Of a stretch of DNA of 64,000 bases, positions 51,894 to 60,067 are shown piece by piece. The notes below the pieces were generated by a model. That model did not search any database and was not told the origin of the DNA. It saw only the letters and a program-made list of their open reading frames with translations. The translations under genes and the position numbers were made by a program. How positions within the stretch are numbered: the stretch's first letter is position 1; every line of letters starts with the position of its first letter. Source of the DNA: Plasticicumulans acidivorans (lineage in GTDB: Bacteria > Pseudomonadota > Gammaproteobacteria > Competibacterales > Competibacteraceae); NCBI RefSeq assembly GCF_003182095.1, contig NZ_QGTJ01000007.1:124001-188000 (forward strand), in the 5' to 3' direction.

Positions 51894-52814
51894 ATGGAAC
51901 GTCAGACGCAAGCCTACCTGTATGCCGCCGGCGCCGTGCTCGCCTGGGCCACGGCCGCGTCGGCTTTCAAACTCAGCCTGCAGTCGCTGACCCCGCTCGA
52001 ACTGCTGCTGCTCGCCTCACTGACCTCGACGACGCTCCTCGGTCTGATGCTGTTGCTGCAGCGGCGCTTGGGTGAACTGCGGCGCTGGCCGCGCGCCGAC
52101 TGGTGGCGCTCGCTCGGCCTCGGCGCGCTCAATCCCTTCCTTTATTACTTGGTGCTGCTGCAGGCCTACGCGCGCCTGCCGGCGCAGGAGGCGCAACCGC
52201 TCAACTACGTCTGGCCGCTGGTGCTGACCGTGCTGTCGAGCCTGGTCCTGCGCCAGCCGCTGTCGCTGCGTGTGCTCGGCGCGATGTTGGTGTCGTTGTG
52301 TGGCATCGCTGTGATCTCGACCCGCGGCGAGCCCTGGGCGCTGCGTTTTGCCGACCCGCTCGGCGTCGGTCTGGCGCTCGGCAGCACGCTGATCTGGGCG
52401 AGCTACTGGCTGCTGACGGCGCGCGATACGGTCGAGCCGGTGCTGCGGCTGTTCGCCAATTTCCTCTGCGGCAGCCTGCTGGTGCTCGCCTGGTGGTGGC
52501 TGACGGCGACGCCGCGCGCCCTGCCGCTCGCCGGGGTGCTGGGCGCGGTCTATGTCGGCGTGTTCGAGATGGGGCTGACCTTCGTGCTCTGGCTCACCGC
52601 CCTGCGTCGTTCGCGCACGGCGGCGCAGGTCAGCGGGCTGGTGTACTTCTCGCCGTTCCTGTCGCTGCTGTGCATTGCGCTGGTGCTCGGTGAGCGCATC
52701 CGCGCCTCGACGCTGTGCGGGCTGCTGCTGATCGTCGGTGGCATCGTGCTGCAGCAATACGCCGGCCGCCGGTCGCGGCGGGCGGATGTGGCGGCGTCGG
52801 GAGCGGCTTCGTGA
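51894..52814 (+). CDS. EamA/DMT-superfamily permease
   Basis: A 306-aa inner-membrane transporter with about ten helices in two EamA repeats (about 8-135 and 150-290). Conserved segments are GAVLAWATAASAFKLSLQSLTPLELLLLASL, LNPFLYYLVLLQAYARLPAQEAQPLNYVWPLVLTVLS, and in the second repeat GLTFVLWLTALRRSRTAAQVSGLVYFSPFLSL. It has the features of YdcZ/YcxC-like DMT exporters; substrate unknown. ATG at 51894. Confidence 0.88.
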   Translation: MERQTQAYLYAAGAVLAWATAASAFKLSLQSLTPLELLLLASLTSTTLLGLMLLLQRRLGELRRWPRADWWRSLGLGALNPFLYYLVLLQAYARLPAQEAQPLNYVWPLVLTVLSSLVLRQPLSLRVLGAMLVSLCGIAVISTRGEPWALRFADPLGVGLALGSTLIWASYWLLTARDTVEPVLRLFANFLCGSLLVLAWWWLTATPRALPLAGVLGAVYVGVFEMGLTFVLWLTALRRSRTAAQVSGLVYFSPFLSLLCIALVLGERIRASTLCGLLLIVGGIVLQQYAGRRSRRADVAASGAAS

Positions 52815-53231
52815 ACGCAGGACTGTACAGCGCGGCAGTACAGGGCCATTCGATGGCTCGGTGGTCAGACCGCTGCACCGCGGTGGTTCGTTGGTGCGGT
52901 GTGCTGCACTGTGAGGTGGCGAAATCGCCGTCGCTGCCGTCACCCGCGTGCGCCAAGCATCTGATTCATCAGGGCTTGTGAAGGCTGGCATGGAAACTGA
53001 AGTTGCCATCGCCAATTGTTACGTGTCGTGCTGCAGCAAGGACTAATGTTGCGGTCGGCAGGTGTTCTTGACAGATTACGGAGCAACCGTCCATAACACT
53101 TGGCGCGGATGCAGAAGGATCTCACCGTCCACGACCCCCGCCGGCCGAGCCGGCAACGCATTGCGGGTCCGGTCGCCAGCGAGGCGCGACGACCGACGCC
53201 GCTGCTTATCCCAACGCATGAGGAGTCGATG
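52815..53231. other. Leader and promoter region of the liv operon
   Basis: 417 bp without a supportable gene. Holds the candidate promoter at 53068-53097 and, at its end, AGGAG (53221-53225) for livK. The rest is GC-rich sequence with short inverted motifs; I see nothing else that I can name. Confidence 0.5.
53068..53097 (+). promoter_or_regulatory. Candidate sigma-70 promoter of livK
   Basis: A perfect -35 box TTGACA (53068-53073) is followed after 18 bp by CATAAC (53092-53097, 4 of 6 with TATAAT), about 135 bp before the livK ATG. The rest of the 415-bp upstream gap shows no gene. Confidence 0.5.
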
Positions 53232-54359
53232 ATGAGAAAGGCCATTCAGCGCGTCTTTGCCGTTTCCGTTCTGGCCGGCGCAGTCGCATACGGCGTAGCG
53301 GCCCAGGCGGCCGATGCCATCAAGATCGGCATCGCCGGTCCGATGACGGGCGCCAACGCGGCTTACGGTGAGCAGTTCTGGAGAGGCGCGCAGCAGGCCG
53401 CAGCGGACATCAACGCTGCCGGTGGCATCAACGGCAAGCAGATCGAGCTGGTCAAGGGCGACGACGCCTGCGAGCCGAAGCAGGCCGTGGCGGTGGCCAA
53501 CCGTCTGGTCGATCAGGACAAGGTCGACGCCATCGTCGGCCACTTCTGCTCATCGAGCACGATTCCGGCCTCCGAGATCTACGCCGAAGCCGGCAAGCTG
53601 CAGATCACGCCGGCCTCGACCAACCCGAAGGTCACCGAGCGCAAGATTCCGACGATTTTCCGTACCTGTGGTCGTGACGATCAGCAGGGCGTGGTCGCTG
53701 CCGATTTCATCCTCGACAAGCTGAAGGCGAAGAAAGTCGCCGTCATCCATGACAAGGACACCTACGGTCAGGGTCTGGCCGACGCGATGAAGGCCGCTGC
53801 CTCCAGCAAGGGTGTCAAGGAAGTCCTTTATGAAGGCCTGACCCGCGGCGAGAAGGACTTCAACGCGCTGGCCACCAAGATCAAGGCCAGCGGTGCCGAT
53901 GCCGTCTACTTCGGCGGCCTCTATGCCGAAGCCGGCATTCTGGTGCGTCAGCTGCGCGAGCAGGGCGTCAATGCGCCGTTCATCTCCGGCGACGGCATCG
54001 TCTCGGCGGACATGGTCACCGCCGCCGGCGGCCCGCAGTTCGTCAAGGGCGTGTACATGACCTTCGGCGCCGATCCGCGTGCGATTCCGGCCGGCAAGGA
54101 AGTCGTCGAGAAGTTCCGCAAGGCCGGCTATGAGCCGGAAGGCTACACGATGTACAGCTACGCCTCGGTGCAGGCGATCGCCGATGCAATGAAGGCGACC
54201 AAGTCCACCGACGGCGTCACGCTGGCCAAGTGGCTGAAGGCGCACACCGTGCAGACCGTCATGGGCCCGAAGGCCTGGGATGCCAAGGGTGACCTGAAGG
54301 TTTCCGACTACGTCATGTACCAGTGGGACGACAAGGGCGGCTACGCCGAGCTGAAGTAA
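53232..54359 (+). CDS. livK: Branched-chain amino acid ABC transporter substrate-binding protein LivK-type
   Basis: A periplasmic binding protein of about 375 aa with a Sec signal (VFAVSVLAGAVAYGVAAQAA). Features of the Leu/Ile/Val family are IKIGIAGPMTGANAAYGEQFWRGAQQAA, LVKGDDACEPKQAVAVANRLVDQDKVDAIVGHFCSSSTIPAS, and FRTCGRDDQQGVVAADFILD. Start at 53232 is chosen because AGGAG lies 6 nt upstream; 53229 is an alternative. A strong terminator/attenuator separates it from the membrane genes, typical where the binding protein is made in excess. Confidence 0.94.
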   Translation: MRKAIQRVFAVSVLAGAVAYGVAAQAADAIKIGIAGPMTGANAAYGEQFWRGAQQAAADINAAGGINGKQIELVKGDDACEPKQAVAVANRLVDQDKVDAIVGHFCSSSTIPASEIYAEAGKLQITPASTNPKVTERKIPTIFRTCGRDDQQGVVAADFILDKLKAKKVAVIHDKDTYGQGLADAMKAAASSKGVKEVLYEGLTRGEKDFNALATKIKASGADAVYFGGLYAEAGILVRQLREQGVNAPFISGDGIVSADMVTAAGGPQFVKGVYMTFGADPRAIPAGKEVVEKFRKAGYEPEGYTMYSYASVQAIADAMKATKSTDGVTLAKWLKAHTVQTVMGPKAWDAKGDLKVSDYVMYQWDDKGGYAELK

Positions 54360-54372
54360 GTCCACTGATACC

Positions 54373-54409
54373 GACCCCCGCTCCAGCCCCGGTGCGGGGG
54401 TCTTTTTTT
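54373..54409 (+). terminator. Rho-independent terminator/attenuator between livK and livH
   Basis: A perfect 9-bp stem GACCCCCGC with GCGGGGGTC, a 12-nt loop and seven T residues (54403-54409). It follows livK by 13 nt and should limit read-through into livHMGF. Confidence 0.93.
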
Positions 54410-54471
54410 GCGTCGTCACCGTCCAGGTCCGCGATCCGGCCGGGCAGCGGCGACTTTGCGGGAGAAACCGG

Positions 54472-55389
54472 ATGGATTGGCACATCCTCGGCCAGCAGCT
54501 CGTCAACGGGCTGACGCTTGGCTCCATCTACGGCCTGATCGCCATCGGCTACACGATGGTGTACGGCATCATCGGCATGATCAATTTCGCACACGGCGAC
54601 GTGTACATGATTTCGGCCTACCTGACCGCGATCTCGCTCGCCGTGCTCTCGGCGTTCGGCGTCGAGTCGGTGCCGTTCGCGATCGTCGTCACCCTCGGCC
54701 TGACCATGTTCATCACCGGCGTTTACGGCTGGTCGATCGAACGCGTCGCCTACCGTCCGCTGCGCGGCTCCACGCGCCTGGCGCCGCTGATCTCGGCGAT
54801 TGGTATTTCTCTGCTGCTGCAGAACTACGTGCAGGTGGCGCAGGGCGCGCGCAACCAGGGCATCCCGTCGCTGATCGACGGCGTGTTCCGTGTCGGTAAT
54901 GACAAAGACTTCGTGCAGATGACGCATGTGCAGCTGCTGATCGTCATCGCCAGCTTCGGGGCGATGGCCGGGCTGACCTGGCTGATTCAGCGCACCTCGC
55001 TCGGCCGCCAGTGCCGGGCGACGCAGCAGGACCGGCACATGGCCGAGATCCTCGGTATCAATACTGATCGCATCATCTCGACGGTGTTCGTCATCGGAGC
55101 GGCGATGGCGGCCATCGCCGGCACGCTGGTGACGCTGAACTACGGCTCGTTCGATTTCTTCGTCGGCTTCGTCACCGGTATCAAGGCCTTTACCGCGGCG
55201 GTGCTCGGCGGCATCGGTTCGCTGCCCGGAGCGATGCTCGGCGGCATCCTGCTCGGCCTGTTCGAATCGCTGTTCTCCGGATTCGTCAACACCGATTACA
55301 AGGACGTGTTCTCGTTCTCCGTCCTCGTCCTGGTGCTGATCTTCCGTCCGAGCGGCCTGCTCGGTCGTCCGGAAGTCGAGAAGGTATGA
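54472..55389 (+). CDS. livH: Branched-chain amino acid ABC permease LivH
   Basis: A 305-aa membrane permease. Family signatures are GLTLGSIYGLIAIGYTMVYGIIGMINFAHGDVYM at the N-terminus, the EAA-like loop GRQCRATQQDRHMAEILGIN, and the C-terminal TAAVLGGIGSLPGAMLGGILLGL. GGGAG precedes the ATG. It is the first of four contiguous genes. Confidence 0.95.
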   Translation: MDWHILGQQLVNGLTLGSIYGLIAIGYTMVYGIIGMINFAHGDVYMISAYLTAISLAVLSAFGVESVPFAIVVTLGLTMFITGVYGWSIERVAYRPLRGSTRLAPLISAIGISLLLQNYVQVAQGARNQGIPSLIDGVFRVGNDKDFVQMTHVQLLIVIASFGAMAGLTWLIQRTSLGRQCRATQQDRHMAEILGINTDRIISTVFVIGAAMAAIAGTLVTLNYGSFDFFVGFVTGIKAFTAAVLGGIGSLPGAMLGGILLGLFESLFSGFVNTDYKDVFSFSVLVLVLIFRPSGLLGRPEVEKV

Positions 55390-55393
55390 ACCC

Positions 55394-56662
55394 ATGAGTA
55401 CCCACGCTTCCCCCACCTTCATCCGGCCGCTGCGTGAGGCCGGCGTGACCTTCGTGCTCGCGCTGATCGTCTTCGGCCCGATTTCCGGTCTGGTACTCGA
55501 TGGTTACAGCATCGAACCGCATCTGGGGCGGCCGTTGCTGATCGCCTCCATCGTCGCCGCCGGCCGCCTGCTGTTCGGCGTGCTGGAGCAGACGCCGTTC
55601 GGCCAGAAGCTGCTGGCACGCAACGCGCGCAAGGCCAGCGGTGGTGTCACCGTCGCCCGCGGTGACGAGTACAAGCTGCTGTATTTCGTCGTGCCGCTGG
55701 TCATCGCCATCGGTGTGACGCTGCCCTTCGTCGCCAACAAGTACTGGCTCGGCAACCTGATCCTGGCACTGATCTACGTGCTGCTCGGGCTGGGCCTGAA
55801 CATCGTCGTCGGCCTTGCCGGCCTGCTCGATCTGGGCTTCGTCGCCTTCTACGCGGTGGGTGCCTATTTTCTCGCCCTCGGCGCGCAGTACCTCGATATC
55901 GGTTTCTGGACGGCGCTCGTCTGCGCGCCGATGCTGGCTGCCTGTTTCGGTGCGGTGCTCGGTTTCCCGGTGCTGCGCATGCACGGTGACTATCTGGCCA
56001 TCGTCACCCTCGGCTTCGGCGAGATCATCCGGCTGGTGCTCAACAACTGGCTGGACTTCACCGGCGGTCCGAATGGCGCCTCGGTGCCGGCGCCAACGAT
56101 CTTCGGTCTGGAATTCAGCCGCATCGCCAAGCAGGGCGGCACGCCGTTTCATGAATTCTTCGGTCTGGAATACAGCTCCGACTACAAGCTGATGTTCACC
56201 TATCTGGTGCTGCTCGTCGTCGTGCTGCTGATGGTGCGCTTCCTCACCAAACTGCGGCAGATGCCGATGGGGCGCGCCTGGGAGGCGCTGCGCGAAGACG
56301 AGATCGCCTGCCGCTCGCTCGGCATCAACCACGTCATCGTCAAGCTTTCGGCCTTCATGATGGGGGCGATGACGGGCGGCCTCGCCGGCGTGTTTTTCGC
56401 CACCTATCAGGGCTTCGTCAATCCGACCTCGTTCAACTTCTTCGAGTCGGCACTGATCCTCGCCATCGTCGTGCTCGGCGGTCTCGGCTCGACGCTCGGC
56501 GTGATCATCGCGGCGCTGGTGCTGACCCTGCTGCCTGAGGTGCTGCGCGAATTCGCCGACTATCGCGTGCTGGCCTTCGGTGCCTTGATGGTGCTGATGA
56601 TGATCTGGCGTCCGCGCGGGCTGATCCGGCCCAAGCGCCCGCACTTCGCGCCGGAGGTGTGA
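55394..56662 (+). CDS. livM: Branched-chain amino acid ABC permease LivM
   Basis: A 422-aa permease with an N-terminal extension of about 110 residues relative to short LivM proteins, including an extra hydrophobic pair. The core holds YVLLGLGLNIVVGLAGLLDLGFVAFYAVGAY, GFPVLRMHGDYLAIVTLGFGEIIRLVL, ALREDEIACRSLGIN (loop that contacts the ATPase) and ILAIVVLGGLGSTLGVI. Starts 4 bp after livH. Confidence 0.95.
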   Translation: MSTHASPTFIRPLREAGVTFVLALIVFGPISGLVLDGYSIEPHLGRPLLIASIVAAGRLLFGVLEQTPFGQKLLARNARKASGGVTVARGDEYKLLYFVVPLVIAIGVTLPFVANKYWLGNLILALIYVLLGLGLNIVVGLAGLLDLGFVAFYAVGAYFLALGAQYLDIGFWTALVCAPMLAACFGAVLGFPVLRMHGDYLAIVTLGFGEIIRLVLNNWLDFTGGPNGASVPAPTIFGLEFSRIAKQGGTPFHEFFGLEYSSDYKLMFTYLVLLVVVLLMVRFLTKLRQMPMGRAWEALREDEIACRSLGINHVIVKLSAFMMGAMTGGLAGVFFATYQGFVNPTSFNFFESALILAIVVLGGLGSTLGVIIAALVLTLLPEVLREFADYRVLAFGALMVLMMIWRPRGLIRPKRPHFAPEV

Positions 56663-56663
56663 G

Positions 56664-57494
56664 ATGGACCCTCGCAACCTGCTCGAAGTCCGCAACCTGA
56701 CGATGCGCTTCGGCGGCATCGTCGCCAACAATGACGTCAGCTTCGATGTCGCCCAGGGTTCGATCACCGCGCTGATCGGTCCCAACGGGGCTGGCAAGAC
56801 CACGGTGTTCAACTGCCTGACCGGCTTCTACCGCGCTTCGGAAGGCACCATCCATCTGGCCGGTGACCAAGGCTGTGCGCCGCTCGAAGTCGGCGGGCTG
56901 CTGTCCAAGCCGCTGATCGGCGGTTCCTATCTGGTGGCACGCGCCGGCATCGCCCGCACCTTCCAGAACATCCGCCTGTTCCGCGAGATGAGTGTGGTCG
57001 AGAACCTGCTGGTGGCTCAGCACAACCACCTCGATCGCAACCTGCTCTCCGGTGCGCTCGGCCTGCGCCGTTACCGTCAGGCCGAACGCGACGGCATCGA
57101 GCGGGCTTTCCACTGGCTGCGCGTGATGGATCTGGAAGAAGACGCCAACCGCCTTGCCGGTGAGCTGCCCTACGGCCGTCAGCGCCGCCTGGAGATCGCC
57201 CGGGCGATGTGCACCGGCCCGCGCCTGGTCTGCCTCGACGAGCCGGCCGCCGGTCTCAACCCGCGCGAGAAAGCCGACCTCGCCGAACGCATCCAGCATC
57301 TGCGCAACGAGCACCGCGTCACGGTGCTGCTGATCGAGCACGATATGAGTCTGGTCATGGGGATTTCCGAACACATCGTCGTGCTCGACCACGGCGAGGT
57401 CATCGCCGCCGGTGATCCGCAGGAGGTGAAGAATTCGCCGGCGGTCATCACCGCGTACCTGGGCGCCGATGACGATGAGGAGGGCGCGGCATGA
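56664..57494 (+). CDS. livG: Branched-chain amino acid ABC ATPase LivG
   Basis: A 276-aa ATPase. Walker A GPNGAGKTT, Q-loop region ARTFQNIRLF, a signature replaced by LPYGRQRRLEIARAM (usual for LivG), Walker B LVCLDEPAAGLNP, and LLIEHDMSLVMGISEHIVVLDHG. Overlaps livF by 4 bp. Confidence 0.95.
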   Translation: MDPRNLLEVRNLTMRFGGIVANNDVSFDVAQGSITALIGPNGAGKTTVFNCLTGFYRASEGTIHLAGDQGCAPLEVGGLLSKPLIGGSYLVARAGIARTFQNIRLFREMSVVENLLVAQHNHLDRNLLSGALGLRRYRQAERDGIERAFHWLRVMDLEEDANRLAGELPYGRQRRLEIARAMCTGPRLVCLDEPAAGLNPREKADLAERIQHLRNEHRVTVLLIEHDMSLVMGISEHIVVLDHGEVIAAGDPQEVKNSPAVITAYLGADDDEEGAA

Positions 57495-58207
57495 GTGAGC
57501 ATCTGCTGGAGGTGCGCGGCATCGATGCCTACTACGGCCCGATTCAGGCGCTGCGCGAAGTTTCGCTGCACGTCGACAAAGGCGAGATCGTCACGCTGAT
57601 CGGTGCCAACGGCGCCGGCAAGACCACGCTGCTCAACACCCTGTTCGGCAACCCGCGGGCGCTGGTCGGCCACATCCTGTTCCGTGGTGAGGAGATCACC
57701 CGCCTGCCGACCTACCAGATCGCCAAGCGCGGGCTGGCGCTGGTGCCGGAAGGCCGGCACATCTTCCCGGGCATGACGGTCGAGGAAAATCTGGTCATGG
57801 GCACGATCCCGGTCGGCATGGAGCACGCCGACGAGGACCGGCAGGCGATGTTCGAGCTGTTCCCGCGGCTGGAAGAACGCCGCGACCAGCGGGCCGGTAC
57901 GCTGTCGGGTGGTGAGCAGCAGATGCTGGCGATCGCCCGGGCGCTGATGGCGCGCCCGGAGATGATCCTGCTCGATGAGCCGAGCCTTGGCCTGGCGCCG
58001 CTGGTGGTCAAGCGCATCTTCGAGGTGCTGCGTGAGATCGCCGGGCTCGGCAAGACCATCTTCCTGGTCGAGCAGAACGCCAACCACGCGCTCAAGCTCG
58101 CCGATCGCGGCTACGTGCTGGTCAACGGCGTCATCGAACTGCAGGGCTCGGGCAAGGAGCTGCTCGGTAACCCGCAGGTGCGTCAGGCCTACCTCGGCGG
58201 TCACTGA
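57491..58207 (+). CDS. livF: Branched-chain amino acid ABC ATPase LivF
   Basis: A 238-aa ATPase. It has IDAYYGPIQALREVSL, Walker A GANGAGKTT, LVPEGRHIFPGMTVEENL, signature LSGGEQQML, Walker B ILLDEPSLGLAP and FLVEQNANHALKLADRGYVL. These are standard LivF features. The 3' end overlaps the converging histidine-kinase gene by 7 bp. Confidence 0.95.
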   Translation: MSEHLLEVRGIDAYYGPIQALREVSLHVDKGEIVTLIGANGAGKTTLLNTLFGNPRALVGHILFRGEEITRLPTYQIAKRGLALVPEGRHIFPGMTVEENLVMGTIPVGMEHADEDRQAMFELFPRLEERRDQRAGTLSGGEQQMLAIARALMARPEMILLDEPSLGLAPLVVKRIFEVLREIAGLGKTIFLVEQNANHALKLADRGYVLVNGVIELQGSGKELLGNPQVRQAYLGGH

Positions 58208-60063
58208 GCGACGGTGGCCGGCTCCGCGCCGGCGTCTTCGGGCGCGGTGGCGACGCGTGGCAGGATCAGCGTAAAGCGCGTGCCGCCGCTGGCCGGGCAG
58301 CTGACCTGCACCTCGCCGCCGAGCAGCCCGCTGACGAAGTCGCGTACCAGATGCAGGCCGAGCCCGGTGCCGCCCTGACCGCGGCGGGTGGTGAAGAACG
58401 GTTCGAAGACCTGCGGCAGGATGTCTTCGGCAATGCCGCAACCGTCGTCCTCGACATCGATGCGCACCCGTTCTGTGTCTTCGGCGGTGGCACGGATGCG
58501 TACCGTGCCGCCGCCGGTCACTTCGCGGAAAGCATGGGTGAGGGCATTGTCGAGCAGATTCTGCAGCACCTGCCCGAGCGGGCCGGGGTAGCTGTCGAAA
58601 TGCAGGCCCGCTTCGATGGCGGTCTCGATGCGCTGTGGCAGGCGCTTCAGTCGCGGGCTGAGCGTGCGCAGCATGTCGGCGACGAGTTCATCGAGAACGA
58701 ATTCGCGGCGTTCGCTGGTCGCACGGTCGGCGGCGATCTGCTTGAAGCTGTGGATCAACGCCGCGGCGCGCTGCAGGTTGTCGCGCAGGATGGCGCGACC
58801 TTCTTCGTTATGAGCGAAGAAGTGTTCGAGATCAGAAAAGCGCAAGCCGTTGTGTACCCGCGTCGTCAGTTCGACGGCCTGCTGATCGAGCGCCGACAGC
58901 GTGACCAGCGCCGCACCGATCGGCGTGTTCAGGTCATGGGCGACGCCGGCGACCATGACACCGAGCGAGGCCAGCTTGTCGGCTTGCAGCAGCTGTTCCT
59001 GCGTCGTGTCGAGTTGTTCGCGCAGAGCGTTGAGTTCGTCATCACAGGTGGCCGGTCCATCGCTTGGGGGTTGCGGCAGGGGCTGCTGATCCTGCCGCTG
59101 GCGCAGGCATGCGAAGCCGAAGGCAGCGGCGAGGCCCGGCAGCAGCGTCAGTACAGCGAAGCCGGCCAGTGGCCACCACGCGCGTTGCTCCTGTGCCTGC
59201 AGCACGGCTGGCGGCAGCTGGCTGACCAGCGTCCAGTCGAGTGCGGCTGTCGCTGTCCGCCAGCGCTCGGTGTGTATGCGCTGGAAAGACCACAGCCCCG
59301 TGGTATCGCTGAACTGGGTGCTGGCACTCGAATTCAGCGCATGCCAGCGCTGTGCGGTGCGCTCGTCGAGCAGCGAGGCCGGCTGGTCCTGTCCGGCACC
59401 GGCGAGCCAGTCGTTGCCATCGTGGTCGATCAGTCGGGTCTGCCCGCCGTCGTTGTCGGGTGGCAGTGCAGCGGACAGGCGATCGGCTTCGACGACGAGC
59501 AGGATCAGGCCCTGGGCACGACCGCGGCTGTCGAACACCGGAGTCGCCAGTTGCAATCGCCGTGTGCGGGCTGTGTCCTCGATGCCGTCGAGTTTCTGGC
59601 GTGTGAGGAGCAGCGTGCCGGCCGGCTGATGCATCACGCTGTTGCAGAAGGCCGCATCCACGGCGGGCACCAGAGCGGCCAGTGGCGGTGCCGTCGATGC
59701 CGTCCGGGGGCCGTCGACATAGCTGCGTACGGCACCGCTGCTGTCGATCCAGGCGATGCGCCGATAATCGGGGTTCAGAGCGAGGAGGGCGAAGAACAGC
59801 TCCTCCAGGTTCTGCTGAGGCCCGACCTCATCGTCGAAGTGGTCGCGGCGGGCCAGCAGATCGAGATCGTGTGCCAGAGCGTCGAGCGTCGTTTCCAGCG
59901 TGCGCCCGGCCAGCGCCAGCCGTTGCAGCTGGGTCTGGCGCAGTGGCGCGAGGACGCTGGCATGCCACGGTGTGTAGGCCAGGGCGGCCAGCAGCGTGAT
60001 CAGCGCGAGCCATGGCAGAAAGCGCCGGAGCGTATCGCGGAGGGGGAGTGAAGGCCGGAGCAT
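58201..60063 (-). CDS. Membrane sensor histidine kinase
   Basis: A 620-aa two-component kinase. TM1 (about 15-32), a large periplasmic dCache-like sensor (about 35-290, LNPDYRRIAWIDSSGAVRSYVDGP), TM2 (about 296-318), a coiled-coil linker, then a HisKA domain with the phospho-acceptor His376 in GVAHDLNTPIGAA. The HATPase domain has QVLQNLLDNALTHAF (N box), DVEDDGCGI (G1) and TRRGQGGTGLGLHLV (F/G2). Starts 4 bp after the response regulator stop, so the two form an operon and are a likely cognate pair. ATG at 60063; the upstream frame is a shadow. Confidence 0.9.
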   Translation of the reverse strand: MLRPSLPLRDTLRRFLPWLALITLLAALAYTPWHASVLAPLRQTQLQRLALAGRTLETTLDALAHDLDLLARRDHFDDEVGPQQNLEELFFALLALNPDYRRIAWIDSSGAVRSYVDGPRTASTAPPLAALVPAVDAAFCNSVMHQPAGTLLLTRQKLDGIEDTARTRRLQLATPVFDSRGRAQGLILLVVEADRLSAALPPDNDGGQTRLIDHDGNDWLAGAGQDQPASLLDERTAQRWHALNSSASTQFSDTTGLWSFQRIHTERWRTATAALDWTLVSQLPPAVLQAQEQRAWWPLAGFAVLTLLPGLAAAFGFACLRQRQDQQPLPQPPSDGPATCDDELNALREQLDTTQEQLLQADKLASLGVMVAGVAHDLNTPIGAALVTLSALDQQAVELTTRVHNGLRFSDLEHFFAHNEEGRAILRDNLQRAAALIHSFKQIAADRATSERREFVLDELVADMLRTLSPRLKRLPQRIETAIEAGLHFDSYPGPLGQVLQNLLDNALTHAFREVTGGGTVRIRATAEDTERVRIDVEDDGCGIAEDILPQVFEPFFTTRRGQGGTGLGLHLVRDFVSGLLGGEVQVSCPASGGTRFTLILPRVATAPEDAGAEPATVAQ

Positions 60064-60067
60064 CACA

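Noticed and set aside
55286..56812. A 508-aa minus-strand ORF
   Set aside because: Antisense to livM and livG, with low-complexity Gln/Glu/His content.
58351..60051. A 566-aa plus-strand ORF
   Set aside because: Antisense to a histidine kinase with all HisKA/HATPase motifs; no recognisable family.
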